The notes below the pieces were generated by a model. It did not search any database and had not been told where the DNA came from. It saw only the letters and a program-made list of their open reading frames with translations. A stretch of 64,000 nt of DNA from Proteobacteria bacterium UBA981. Its GTDB lineage: Bacteria; Pseudomonadota; Gammaproteobacteria; Ga0077536. The stretch's first letter is position 1. Each line of letters starts with the position of its first letter. The position numbers and the translations under genes were made by a program. The stretch lies in NCBI GenBank assembly GCA_002292285.1, contig DBBP01000008.1, positions 62,001 through 126,000 on the forward strand, in the 5' to 3' direction. Shown piece by piece: positions 35,008-44,309 of the stretch.

Positions 35008-35694
35008 GTGTCCGGCAAGTTGACAGTCGGTCGGTTGCGGGGGCTGGATTACGCGTTTGACGATCCGGTCCTGCTGAAACGAGCCCTGACGCATCGTAGC
35101 GTAGGGCCGGACAACAACGAACGCCTCGAGTTTCTCGGCGATGCCTTGTTGGGTATGCTGGTCGCGGAATTCCTCTACGAGAATTTTCCTGCCGCCGATG
35201 AAGGCCAGCTCACTCGCACCCGTGCGACGTTGGTGAATGGCGACACGCTCGCCGACATCGCGCGCGCACTGGAGCTCGGCGAGGCCCTGGTGCTTGGCGA
35301 AGGGGAACAGAAGAGCGGCGGTTGGCGGCGTGACTCAATTCTCGCGAATGCGCTTGAGGCCTTGATCGGGGCCATTTATCTCGATGGCGGTATAGACGCC
35401 TGCAGAGCGGCTATTGCGGTACTTTTCTCGAAACAATTCGCCGCCGCCGATCCGCAGTTCGCCGTCAAGGATCCGAAAACCGCGCTGCAAGAGTACCTAC
35501 AGGCACGCGCTCTCGAGTTACCTGTCTATGAAACTGCGGAAGTCGTGGGGCCATCCCACGATCAATTATTCACTGTTATCTGTCGTACGAACGCGATGTC
35601 GAGTACGGTGACTGCTACAGGTCGCTCACGGCGCAAAGCGGAACAAGCGGCGGCGAGCGCGGTGATGGAACAGCTCACGGAAAAAAATAAATGA
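35008..35694 (+). CDS. rnc: Ribonuclease III
   Basis: A 228-residue RNase III starting at GTG 35008. The catalytic domain has the signature 'NERLEFLGDALLGMLVAEFLY' and metal-binding acids in 'DSILANALEALIGAIYLDGG'; the C-terminal double-stranded RNA-binding domain covers about residues 155-225 ('DPKTALQEYLQARALELPVY', 'GRSRRKAEQAAASAVMEQL'). It processes rRNA precursors and other duplex RNA. Its stop overlaps the era start (ATGA). Confidence 0.97.
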   Translation: MSGKLTVGRLRGLDYAFDDPVLLKRALTHRSVGPDNNERLEFLGDALLGMLVAEFLYENFPAADEGQLTRTRATLVNGDTLADIARALELGEALVLGEGEQKSGGWRRDSILANALEALIGAIYLDGGIDACRAAIAVLFSKQFAAADPQFAVKDPKTALQEYLQARALELPVYETAEVVGPSHDQLFTVICRTNAMSSTVTATGRSRRKAEQAAASAVMEQLTEKNK

Positions 35695-36581
35695 CCCAAA
35701 AGTGCGGACTCGTTGCGATCGTAGGCCGGGCGAATGTGGGCAAATCAACTTTGCTCAACAACATCCTGCGCCAGAAAATCAGTATTACGTCGCGCAAACC
35801 GCAAACGACGCGTTACCAGATCCTGGGTTTGCATACACTTGCGGACACGCAACTGGTATTTGTTGATACGCCAGGGTGGCAACGGCAGCCGAAAAACCAC
35901 TTGAACCGCATGATGAACAGGCAGGTCAAGCAGGCATTATCGGATGTCGATTGTGCCGTGATGCTGAGTGACGCCAGAGGTTGGCATGCCGATGACGACC
36001 TGGTCGTGGGGCTGCTTGAACAGGAGCGTGTGCCGACGCTATTAGCCTTGAACAAACGCGACATGCTCAAGAACAAATCTCGGCTGCTGCCGCAGATTGC
36101 CGAATTGAGCGATAAGTTCTCTGTGTTCGATGAATACTTCCCGATTTGCGCACGCACTGGTGCGGGTGTCGATACGCTCTTGGACGAATTGGTGCGGCGG
36201 ATGCCTGAGCGTGAGCATCTGTTTCCCTCGGATCAGGTCACAGACCGGTCGGAGCGGTTCCTTTGTGGCGAGATCATCCGCGAGAAGACCATGCGATATC
36301 TTGGCGATGAGCTCCCTTACCGCACCACTGTGGTGATTGATGAGGTCAAGGAACAAACGGACATCACCAAAATTTTCGCAACCGTATGGGTCGACCGGGA
36401 TAGTCAGAAAGCGATCGTTATCGGCAAAGACGGTGCGTTGATGAAGAGAATGTCGACCGACGCACGCCTTGAGATTGAACGCCTCTTAGGTACCAAGGTT
36501 TACCTCAAAGTCTGGGTTAAAACCAAACGTGGTTGGGCAGATAGTCCGGAGGCGCTGCAAACCATCGGCCTGACGGATTGA
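35691..36581 (+). CDS. era: GTPase Era
   Basis: A 296-residue protein: GTPase domain with 'GRANVGKSTLLN', 'DTPGWQ' and 'NKRD', then a C-terminal KH RNA-binding domain ('DSQKAIVIGKDGALMKRMST'). It binds 16S rRNA 3' ends in 30S assembly. Overlaps rnc by 4 nt and is followed 6 nt later by recO. Confidence 0.98.
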   Translation: MTQKCGLVAIVGRANVGKSTLLNNILRQKISITSRKPQTTRYQILGLHTLADTQLVFVDTPGWQRQPKNHLNRMMNRQVKQALSDVDCAVMLSDARGWHADDDLVVGLLEQERVPTLLALNKRDMLKNKSRLLPQIAELSDKFSVFDEYFPICARTGAGVDTLLDELVRRMPEREHLFPSDQVTDRSERFLCGEIIREKTMRYLGDELPYRTTVVIDEVKEQTDITKIFATVWVDRDSQKAIVIGKDGALMKRMSTDARLEIERLLGTKVYLKVWVKTKRGWADSPEALQTIGLTD

Positions 36582-36587
36582 GAGACG

Positions 36588-37289
36588 TTGGAATCGGCTT
36601 TCGTTCTGCATCGACGTCGCTACCGGGAAACCAGTTTAATTGTCGAGTTTCTAACCTATGAGCGAGGGCGCATCGCGGCGGTCGCGCGCGGTGCCCTGAG
36701 AGCTAAGTCAAATCTATCCGGCGTTCTCCAGCCGCTGCTGCCCTTGCGTCTTGAAGTCCGTGGGCGAGGCGAATTGTTTACTTTAACGCATGCTGAAGCC
36801 GCCGGCCCCGCACTCCAGGTAAGCGGCGTGCGCCTGTATTCGATTTTCTATTTGAACGAATTGCTTATTCGGCTCACGGTTGTCCATGACCCGGTACCAG
36901 AGCTTTATGATTTGTATGCCGCGAGTCTGCACAGGCTTGCTGCGGGTGCCGATCTAGAACCCGTGCTGCGCGCGTTCGAAAGTGGTTTGTTGAACATTAT
37001 CGGGCTCGGCATGAACCTTGAGTGCGATGCCGAAACAGGCGAGACAATCGATCCAGATGGAATTTATGACTACGTGGCAAATCATGGGCCAACTCGAGTT
37101 GCCGGAGCTGGCACTGCGTCTAGTGTTCGGGGGGCGACGCTGCTCGCGCTGGCAGGCCAGGTGGCTTGGGGGATTGCAGAAGGGCGCGAGGCCAAGCGGT
37201 TGATGCGCTACGTTCTGGACCATCATCTTGATGGCCGACCATTGGCTGCGCGTGAACTTTTCTCAACATCGCGGGAACGAAAAACGTAG
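36588..37289 (+). CDS. recO: DNA repair protein RecO
   Basis: A 233-residue protein starting at a TTG codon at 36588 just after GAGAG. The N-terminal OB-fold ('AFVLHRRRYRETSLIVEFLTYERGR') is followed by the helical RecO domain ('FYLNELLIRL'). No Cys4 zinc site is evident, as in other gammaproteobacterial forms. With RecR it loads RecA on SSB-covered DNA. Position after era and before pdxJ is conserved. Confidence 0.95.
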   Translation: MESAFVLHRRRYRETSLIVEFLTYERGRIAAVARGALRAKSNLSGVLQPLLPLRLEVRGRGELFTLTHAEAAGPALQVSGVRLYSIFYLNELLIRLTVVHDPVPELYDLYAASLHRLAAGADLEPVLRAFESGLLNIIGLGMNLECDAETGETIDPDGIYDYVANHGPTRVAGAGTASSVRGATLLALAGQVAWGIAEGREAKRLMRYVLDHHLDGRPLAARELFSTSRERKT

Positions 37290-37335
37290 AATCCGCCGAT
37301 TCTGGATTTTCCGCCCCAAGGCTGCAGACGACGAC

Positions 37336-38073
37336 ATGAATTCATCTTTGCTAAAGCTTGGCGTTAATATCGATCACGCTGCAACCGTTCGACAGGCACG
37401 CGGGACTGACTACCCGAATATCGTCGCTATCGCGCAGGCCGCCGAAGACGGTGGTGCCGACGCGATCACGGTTCATCTGCGTGAAGATCGGCGCCACATT
37501 CAGGATTGCGACGTCTTCGAGTTGCAGCGCTCAATCTCCACCCATCTCAATCTTGAACTCGCGGCGACCGACGAGATGGTCGATATTGCGTGTCGTCTGA
37601 AGCCAAGAGCATGTTGCATCGTGCCAGAGCGCCGCGCCGAACTGACGACCGAAGGGGGGCTTGATGCCGTGGGGCTTTTCGACCGTTTGCAGCTGCACTG
37701 CCGGAAGCTTAGCGAGGCCGGCATAGAAGTCGCGCTGTTTCTCGATCCCGAATTGAAACAGATCGAATGTGCGGCGAACCTTGGCGTGCCGACCATTGAG
37801 TTACACACCGGAACTTATGCCAGCGCGCCCGCAGGATCAGACCAGGCAAAGGAACTCGAGACATTGAATGCCGCGGTCACTCAGGCTTCGGCGCGGGGCT
37901 TGCGGGTCAACGCCGGACATGGACTGCACTATGACAATGTCGCAGCAATCGCGGCAATTGATGAAATCAACGAGCTCAATATTGGCCATTCCATCGTTGC
38001 TGCAGCATTGTTTTGCGGCGTAGAGGACGCCGTGCGGCGAATGCAGGGCGTGCTGCGCGGAGCACGTCAGTGA
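37336..38073 (+). CDS. pdxJ: Pyridoxine 5'-phosphate synthase
   Basis: A 245-residue TIM-barrel enzyme from ATG 37336 ('LKLGVNIDHAATVRQARG'), the conserved start; an in-frame ATG inside recO is not used by relatives. Motifs: 'ADAITVHLREDRRHIQD', 'KPRACCIVPERR' and 'VNAGHGLHYDN'. It joins aminoacetone phosphate and deoxyxylulose phosphate to give vitamin B6 phosphate. Its stop overlaps the acpS start (GTGA). Confidence 0.97.
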   Translation: MNSSLLKLGVNIDHAATVRQARGTDYPNIVAIAQAAEDGGADAITVHLREDRRHIQDCDVFELQRSISTHLNLELAATDEMVDIACRLKPRACCIVPERRAELTTEGGLDAVGLFDRLQLHCRKLSEAGIEVALFLDPELKQIECAANLGVPTIELHTGTYASAPAGSDQAKELETLNAAVTQASARGLRVNAGHGLHYDNVAAIAAIDEINELNIGHSIVAAALFCGVEDAVRRMQGVLRGARQ

Positions 38074-38453
38074 TTTTCGGAATTGGTATCGACATTGCCG
38101 AAATATCCCGCTTCGAAGCGTCCTACGCGCGCTTTGGCGATCGTTTTCCGCGTAAAATTCTGACCCCGGCGGAACTGGTCGGCTTTGCCAAGGCGCGGCA
38201 ACCGGGACGTTACCTGGCGATGCGATTTGCGGCTAAGGAGGCGACCTCGAAGGCACTTGGGACCGGATTCCGGCAAGGCATCTCGCCCCGTCAAATTGGT
38301 GTGGAGCATGCGCCGAGTGGCAAACCCTCGCTAGTGGTTAGCGATCATGCTGCAGAGTTGTTTGCAGAGCACGGCATCGTTTCGAGCCACGTCAGCATGT
38401 CGGACGACGCGGGTCTCGCAATCGCCTATGTGGTGCTCGAAATAGCCGACTGA
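38070..38453 (+). CDS. acpS: Holo-[acyl-carrier-protein] synthase
   Basis: A 127-residue phosphopantetheinyl transferase beginning at GTG 38070, overlapping the pdxJ stop. It has 'IFGIGIDIAEISRFE' (Mg-binding Asp) and 'RFAAKEATSKALGTGF'. It attaches the phosphopantetheine arm to the acyl carrier protein (acpP is at 49811-50050). Confidence 0.97.
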   Translation: MIFGIGIDIAEISRFEASYARFGDRFPRKILTPAELVGFAKARQPGRYLAMRFAAKEATSKALGTGFRQGISPRQIGVEHAPSGKPSLVVSDHAAELFAEHGIVSSHVSMSDDAGLAIAYVVLEIAD

Positions 38454-38538
38454 TTGCCGCTGGCCGGCTGAGCTTTGTACGCCATCTCGCACTGCGGTCG
38501 CATCTTAGAAGACCCAACTCATTGTTACGGAACCAGAC

Positions 38539-40125
38539 ATGTCGGACGCTGAATATGAGATCAACAGACGCCGCACTTTTGCGATCATCTCGCACCCTGA
38601 TGCCGGGAAAACCACGGTAACGGAAAAACTACTTCTACTCGGCGGCGCTATCAATTTCGCAGGCACCGTAAAGGCTCGCAAGAGTTCGCGATATGCGACC
38701 TCTGACTGGATGGAGATCGAGAAGCAGCGCGGCATTTCGGTGACCTCCTCGGTGATGCAATTCGAACATCGCGATTGTGTGGTTAATTTACTGGACACGC
38801 CCGGGCACGCTGATTTTTCTGAAGACACTTACCGAACTTTGACCGCGGTAGATTCGGCGCTGATGGTCATCGACGCTGCCCGCGGTGTCGAAGATCGAAC
38901 CATCAAGCTGCTCGAAGTGTGCAGACTGCGCAGTACCCCGGTGATGACCTTTATTAATAAACTAGACAGGAACGGTCGCAATCCGCTCGATTTAATCGAT
39001 GAGATTGAGAACGTCCTGAAGATCCGCTGCGCTCCGATTACCTGGCCGCTCGGATCGGGGCAACTTTTTGAAGGTATTTACGATTTCCGGACTAAAAGAA
39101 TCATTCCTTATCTGCGCACGCCGGACGCCGAGCAGGAGGCTCCGGCTGAATCAGTCAGCCTTGAAGCCGCCGCTGATGACCCGCGCTTCGCGCAGAGCAT
39201 TGATACGCTGCTTGAAGAAATCGAACTGCTGGAAGGCGCCGGCACGGAATTCGATTTGGAAAGTTATCGGCGTGGCGAGATTTCCCCGGTATTTTTCGGG
39301 ACAGCGCTTCGAAATTTCGGCTTACGCGAGCTTCTGGACTCATTTGTAGACGTTGCCCCACCGCCATTAAAGCGTGCGACTACAGAAAGTCCGGTCGAAG
39401 CAACGAGTAAAAAATTCTCCGGATTCGTATTCAAGATACAAGCGAATATGGATCCCAATCATCGCGACCGAATAGCATTTTTGCGTGTTTGCTCAGGGAA
39501 ATATGAGGGTGGACGGCGATTTTTGAACGTTCGGCTCGACCGGCAAGTGCAGATCGCAAATGCGATTACTTTTATGGCGCAAGGGCGCGGCACTGCCGAC
39601 AGTGCCTGGGCTGGTGACATCATCGGGTTCCATAATCACGGCACGATTCAGATCGGCGATACGTTTACTGAGGGTGAGCATTTTCAGTTTTCCGGGATTC
39701 CGAGTTTCGCGCCGGAACTTTTCAGGCGTGTCCGGACCGCCGATCCACTGCGCGGTAAAGCGTTACAAAAAGGGCTCACGCAATTGTGCGAAGAGGGCGC
39801 CGCACAGGTATTTAACTACGTGATGCACAACGACATCGTGTTGGGAGCTGTCGGTCTGCTGCAGTTCGACGTGGTGGCCTGGCGCTTGCAGCATGAGTAC
39901 GCCGTGGAGTGCTTGTTTGAGCCGGTACAGGTTCAAACAGCCCGTTGGGTTAATAGTTCCAAGCCGGGCGAGATCGAGAAATTGAAGTCACATTCACCTA
40001 ATCACATTGCCATCGATGGTGCGGGTCAGGTGGCATATCTCGCACCGACGCGAGTCAATCTGCAACTCGCTGAAGAGCGCTGGCCCGAGATTGAGTTTCG
40101 CGCAACGCGCGAGATGCTCGCCTGA
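38539..40125 (+). CDS. prfC: Peptide chain release factor 3
   Basis: A 528-residue EF-G-like GTPase that releases RF1/RF2 from the ribosome. G motifs 'SHPDAGKTT', 'DTPGHADFSEDTYRTL' and 'NKLDRNGR' are present, and 'QRGISVTSSVMQFEH' is specific for RF3. It follows acpS by 85 nt and converges with rne across 126 nt, where no clear terminator is visible. Confidence 0.97.
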   Translation: MSDAEYEINRRRTFAIISHPDAGKTTVTEKLLLLGGAINFAGTVKARKSSRYATSDWMEIEKQRGISVTSSVMQFEHRDCVVNLLDTPGHADFSEDTYRTLTAVDSALMVIDAARGVEDRTIKLLEVCRLRSTPVMTFINKLDRNGRNPLDLIDEIENVLKIRCAPITWPLGSGQLFEGIYDFRTKRIIPYLRTPDAEQEAPAESVSLEAAADDPRFAQSIDTLLEEIELLEGAGTEFDLESYRRGEISPVFFGTALRNFGLRELLDSFVDVAPPPLKRATTESPVEATSKKFSGFVFKIQANMDPNHRDRIAFLRVCSGKYEGGRRFLNVRLDRQVQIANAITFMAQGRGTADSAWAGDIIGFHNHGTIQIGDTFTEGEHFQFSGIPSFAPELFRRVRTADPLRGKALQKGLTQLCEEGAAQVFNYVMHNDIVLGAVGLLQFDVVAWRLQHEYAVECLFEPVQVQTARWVNSSKPGEIEKLKSHSPNHIAIDGAGQVAYLAPTRVNLQLAEERWPEIEFRATREMLA

Positions 40126-40251
40126 ACTCTTGAACGTAGCCAACCGCCGAAAGCAATTACTGCTTCGAAGGGGCTACAAAACCGTCGGCCTCAGTCACAA
40201 TCGGGCACGGCCGTAACCCACTGCGATGCCTGTCCCCCGTGTGTCTTGTCG

Positions 40252-42735
40252 TCAGTCGGTCCGCTCGCCTGGTTGAGTAGGTGCTTGCTCGACAATTTCT
40301 GCCGCGACGGTAGGGGCAGGTGCTGTTGACGGCGTAGGCGAAACGGTCGTTTTTGCCGGCGGCTCGTCCACCATTTTTTCGAGCTCTTCGCGAAAATGTT
40401 CCGGACTCGGGGTTTTCACCACTTTCACATGCTCGGGTGGCGTCACTGGATTACGCTGCGTTGGGTCATCATCGCGGAAACCGGCCGGTTGTGGCGGCGC
40501 GGATTGTTCGGTAGGAGGCGTCGCTACTGACGGGGCAGCAGGGTCTGAAGATGATTCTTCAATGCGCGCGGCGGGCGGTTGCGTCACGTCAGCAGTAGGC
40601 TGGGACGGTGCCACCTCGCTTTGCGGCAGATCCGCCTGGGCTTGCGTTGTCGCTGGGCCGGTTGTATCCGTAACCTCAGAAGTATCTGCCCGATTGCCAT
40701 TGCTGCGCTCATTCCCGCGTTCGCCGCGTTTGTTGTTGCGGGAGCCGCGTCGCGAGCGTCGCCCGTTGCCGCTGGTAGTGTTACCACCGCCGTTGGCCTC
40801 GTTTCCAGAGACTTCGGTTGCGGCGTTGCCGCTATTGCCGTTGGCGTCGTTGTTGTTGTTTCGATCCTGGCCACCGCGCCCGCGCCTGTTGCCTGAATTG
40901 CGCTTGCGCTCGCCGTTGTTATCTCGCCCCTGAGATCCGCGTCTGGCGTCGTCGCCACGCCCGCGCCTGCTGTCGTTATTCGCGTTACTTCTCGTATTGC
41001 CTGAGTGGCGTCGTTGCGAAGATCCACTGTTGCGCGCGGGTGCTGGTTTGGCGTCGGACGAAGGACCATCGCCAAACAGAAGCCGCATAATGCGTTTGAT
41101 GAGCCCCGGATTGTCGTTCTCTGCTTGGGGTTTAGGTACGGCGCGCGAGATATCCTGCACTGCGGCGGGGGTTGCTTTCGGGATGTCGTCGGTTTTGAAA
41201 TCGACGCTGGGGCTATCGACCTCTGACACCATTTTGTAGCTTTCGCCAACGCTGGTCTCTGGCATATCCTGCGTGCGGGTTCGCTGCACTTCGAAATGCG
41301 GCGTTTCTATGTTCTGGTTCGGGATCAGCAGAATGGCAACATTTTGCCGGGCTTCGATGCCGGTGACATCCTGGCGCTTCTCATTGAGCAGGAAAGTTGC
41401 AACATCGACCGGTACCTGGGCGGTCACTTGCGCGGTCGAATCCTTCATCGCCTCCTCTTCAATCATGCGGAGCACACCGAGGGCAGTCGATTTAACACCG
41501 CGAATGGTGCCAACGCCTTCACAGCGAGGGCACACCACCTGGCTCGACTCCGCCAGCGAAGGGCGCAGGCGCTGACGTGACATTTCAAGCAGACCGAAGC
41601 GTGAGATGCGTCCTATCTGGACGCGAGCCCGGTCAACTTTAACGGCATCGCGTAATGTGTTCTCTACATTGCGTTGATTCTTGCTCGACAACATGTCGAT
41701 GAAATCAATCACCACCAGGCCGCCAAGGTCGCGCAACCGCAGCTGGCGGCCGACTTCTTCAGCCGCTTCCATATTGGTTTTGTAGGCGGTCTCCTCGATA
41801 TCACTTCCCTGCGTAGCGCGAGCGGAATTAATATCGACCGTAGTCAGCGCCTCGGTTGGCTCGATAACGATCGAACCGCCGCTAGGCAGGCGTATGGTGC
41901 GACTGAATGCAGCTTCGATCTGCCCTTCAATCTGATAGCGGTTGAACAGAGGGACATCGTCTTCGTAGAATTTCAGCTTGGCCAGGTTATGCGGCATGAC
42001 CTGCTGCATGAATTCCTCGGCCAAAGCGAACAGTTTCTTGTCGTCGACGAGGATTTCCGTGATATCGGTGCGCAAATAATCGCGGATCGCGCGGATGATG
42101 ACATTGCTTTCTTGATAGATAAGCAGCGGCGCCGAGTGCTTTTCTGCTGCGTCGTCAATAGCGTTCCAAAGCTGCTGAAGATAATCGAGATCCCACTGCA
42201 GTTCTTCGGCCGATTTTCCGACGCCGGCAGTGCGCAAGATGAGGCCCATGTCTTCGGGGATCTGCAAAGCTGCCATCGCCTCTTTGGCAATGTCGCGGTC
42301 ATCACCCTCGATTTGCCGCGAAACCCCACCGGCACCGGGGTTATTCGGCATGGCGACGAGGTAGCGTCCGGCGAGACTAATGAAAGTTGTCAGCGCTGCG
42401 CCTTTGTTGCCGCGCTCTTCCTTTTCGACCTGGACGATGATTTCCTGGCCTTCGTTCAAGACCTCTTTAATGTTGACGCGGCCGCTGCCGGCGCCATTTC
42501 GAAACAACGAACGAGAGACTTCTTTGAGAGGCAGGAAACCGTGGCGGGTCGAGCCGTAGTCGACGAATGCAGCTTCCAGCGAAGGCTCGATACGAATGAT
42601 CTTGCCTTTGTAGATGTTCGACTTTTTCTGTTCTTTCCCGGTAGCTTCAATATCCAGATCGTATAGGCTTTGCCCATCGACCAAAGCGACCCGCAGCTCT
42701 TCCGGCTGGGTCGCGTTGACCAGCATTCTCTTCAT
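40252..42735 (-). CDS. rne: Ribonuclease E
   Basis: An 827-residue RNase E. The N-terminal half holds an S1 domain (about residues 36-120), the 5' sensor, a DNase I-like catalytic region with metal-binding Asp 301 ('TTVDINSARATQG') and Asp 344 ('VVIDFIDML'), and the zinc link with Cys 402 and 405 ('CPRCEGVGT'). From about residue 560 the protein is low-complexity: Arg/Gly/Asn-rich RNA-binding blocks ('RRGRGGQDRNNNND' and similar), then a Pro/Thr/Ala-rich acidic tail that would scaffold the degradosome. Shorter than E. coli RNase E (1061 residues). An AGGA site precedes ATG 42735, and a leader of about 400 nt probably mediates autoregulation. Confidence 0.97.
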   Translation of the reverse strand: MKRMLVNATQPEELRVALVDGQSLYDLDIEATGKEQKKSNIYKGKIIRIEPSLEAAFVDYGSTRHGFLPLKEVSRSLFRNGAGSGRVNIKEVLNEGQEIIVQVEKEERGNKGAALTTFISLAGRYLVAMPNNPGAGGVSRQIEGDDRDIAKEAMAALQIPEDMGLILRTAGVGKSAEELQWDLDYLQQLWNAIDDAAEKHSAPLLIYQESNVIIRAIRDYLRTDITEILVDDKKLFALAEEFMQQVMPHNLAKLKFYEDDVPLFNRYQIEGQIEAAFSRTIRLPSGGSIVIEPTEALTTVDINSARATQGSDIEETAYKTNMEAAEEVGRQLRLRDLGGLVVIDFIDMLSSKNQRNVENTLRDAVKVDRARVQIGRISRFGLLEMSRQRLRPSLAESSQVVCPRCEGVGTIRGVKSTALGVLRMIEEEAMKDSTAQVTAQVPVDVATFLLNEKRQDVTGIEARQNVAILLIPNQNIETPHFEVQRTRTQDMPETSVGESYKMVSEVDSPSVDFKTDDIPKATPAAVQDISRAVPKPQAENDNPGLIKRIMRLLFGDGPSSDAKPAPARNSGSSQRRHSGNTRSNANNDSRRGRGDDARRGSQGRDNNGERKRNSGNRRGRGGQDRNNNNDANGNSGNAATEVSGNEANGGGNTTSGNGRRSRRGSRNNKRGERGNERSNGNRADTSEVTDTTGPATTQAQADLPQSEVAPSQPTADVTQPPAARIEESSSDPAAPSVATPPTEQSAPPQPAGFRDDDPTQRNPVTPPEHVKVVKTPSPEHFREELEKMVDEPPAKTTVSPTPSTAPAPTVAAEIVEQAPTQPGERTD

Positions 42736-43143
42736 CGATTTATATCCTGTTGCAGGGGGCTGCAGGACAATTAACCAGTTATACAGATCAGTCGGGCCGT
42801 TGTGCCCTGGATAGATCCTGGTTCGTCCGAGCCCTGGAGGCCCCTGTTGCTGAACGCCCGTAGTTCGGCGATCAGCGAATATTTGTAATTGCGAGCAGCC
42901 TAAATGGCCGCAGCATCCAGTAGCGGTGTTCCAGGGAGATACCGGTCAGAAGGGCCGGTCGAGCACGTCCGGAACGAGTCCGGAGGGAAAGACCGCCACC
43001 GCATTCACGCCATGTTCGGTGCTGGCGTCGGTGCGATGTCTGAGCGGTTTGCTAAACTGCTTGTTCGTTTAGCCGTAACGCCCCATAAATCTTGAACGTT
43101 TCCGCAGTTAAAATCCACGTTACGAAGCGCCCGTGGGTACGCG
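42736..43143 (-). promoter_or_regulatory. Long 5' leader of rne (probable autoregulatory untranslated region)
   Basis: The 445-nt gap between rne and rluC holds no credible gene. If transcription starts at the promoter at 43150-43178, rne has a leader of about 408 nt. It contains inverted repeats that can fold: GCTAAAC/GTTTAGC at 43051-43057 and 43067-43073, a CCGG-rich pair near 42942-42960, and TCCTG/CAGGA close to the start codon near 42746-42770. In E. coli a structured leader of about 360 nt lets RNase E limit its own mRNA; a similar role is inferred here. Confidence 0.5.
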
Positions 43144-43149
43144 CGCCAG

Positions 43150-43178
43150 ACTATAACAACCTTGGACGAACCGAGCAA
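43150..43178 (-). promoter_or_regulatory. Probable sigma-70 promoter of rne
   Basis: On the minus strand TTGCTC (-35, complement of 43173-43178) and TATAGT (-10, complement of 43150-43155) are 17 nt apart. A TG one base before the -10 makes it an extended -10 promoter. It starts just upstream of the divergent rluC start. Confidence 0.55.
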
Positions 43179-43180
43179 TC

Positions 43181-44149
43181 GTGAAGCAGGATGCGCACAA
43201 GGCTGAACTCACTGCCCGGACTGCTGTGCGGACCGAGGTCATTACGGCAGCCGATGCCGGTCGTCGACTCGACAACGTCTTGATGAATCTCATTAAGCAC
43301 GCCCCAAAGGGGTTGATATACAAGCTGCTACGCAGCGGGCAGGTGCGCGTTAACAGCGGGCGCGCGAAACCGGATTATCGTGTGATCGAGGGCGATCGGG
43401 TGCGGGTTCCTCCTGTCATTCCAAACAGCGCAGAGCGGGATACGGTGCCGCCGTCGAGACTGGAGCAGCTGCGCGGCGCGATAGTGCATGAGGATGCGCA
43501 TCTCATTGTAGTGAACAAGCCATCCGGGCTGGCATGCCACGGTGGCACGGGGCTCAGCTATGGCGTTATAGAGGTGATGCGAGCGCTCCGACCGGAATTG
43601 ACGCGCCTGGATTTGGCACACCGGCTCGATCGGGAGACATCGGGTTGTCTGGTGTTGACCAAAGACCTTGGCACGCTGCAAGCGTTCCATGGTGCTTTGC
43701 GCGAGCGCGAAACCTGTAAACAGTACGTCGCGTTGTTGCGCGGGCACGTGCCTGACGATTTGATGCGCATTGATGCCCATCTGAATACACGCAGGAACGA
43801 GCATGGTGAACGCCGTGCAGAAGTCGAGGAGGGTGGCAAAGCGGCTGCAACGGTAGTGGAGCAAAGGCGTCGTTACGGTGCGAATACGCTCGTGCGCTTA
43901 CGCTTAGAGACAGGTCGCATGCATCAAATTCGGGCTCATGCCCGCTACATTGGTCACCCCATCGCCGGTGATCGTGAATATGGCGACGCGAAATTCAATC
44001 GCGAAATGAAACGCCACGGCCTGCGGCGATTGTTTCTCCACGCTGAGCGGATCGCGGTCACCGCATCGACGTCTAGTGTCGACGTTGTCGTTCCACCCGG
44101 TCCCGATCTGGAAGCGGTGCTTGAATCAATTGAGCGAGCAGCGTCCTGA
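43181..44149 (+). CDS. rluC: 23S rRNA pseudouridine synthase RluC
   Basis: A 322-residue RluA-family enzyme starting at GTG 43181. An N-terminal S4 RNA-binding domain ('GRRLDNVLMNLIKHAPKGLIYKLLRSG' region, with 'VRVN' and 'RVIEGDRVRVPP') precedes the catalytic domain with Asp in 'LAHRLDRETSGCLVL'. It modifies uridines in the large-subunit rRNA. Divergent to rne, an arrangement conserved in Gammaproteobacteria. In Pseudomonas a HAD phosphatase gene follows; here the next gene is sppA. Confidence 0.95.
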   Translation: MKQDAHKAELTARTAVRTEVITAADAGRRLDNVLMNLIKHAPKGLIYKLLRSGQVRVNSGRAKPDYRVIEGDRVRVPPVIPNSAERDTVPPSRLEQLRGAIVHEDAHLIVVNKPSGLACHGGTGLSYGVIEVMRALRPELTRLDLAHRLDRETSGCLVLTKDLGTLQAFHGALRERETCKQYVALLRGHVPDDLMRIDAHLNTRRNEHGERRAEVEEGGKAAATVVEQRRRYGANTLVRLRLETGRMHQIRAHARYIGHPIAGDREYGDAKFNREMKRHGLRRLFLHAERIAVTASTSSVDVVVPPGPDLEAVLESIERAAS

Positions 44150-44309
44150 AACCGCGTACGACTCATGTGCCCTTTGCTCGTGCGTGACCGGCGCCGGCGT
44201 GGGCATTTGCTAGACTAGTCGGACGAAGACGCTGTATCGCCTGCAGCGCCGGCGTGCGCCTGGCAATGCCCGGCGACGCAAATCCAGAATTCCCGGGAGC
44301 TAAACTGAT

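Noticed and set aside
41674..42666. A 330-codon open frame opposite the first half of rne
   Set aside because: It is antisense to highly conserved RNase E coding sequence and shows no family motif.
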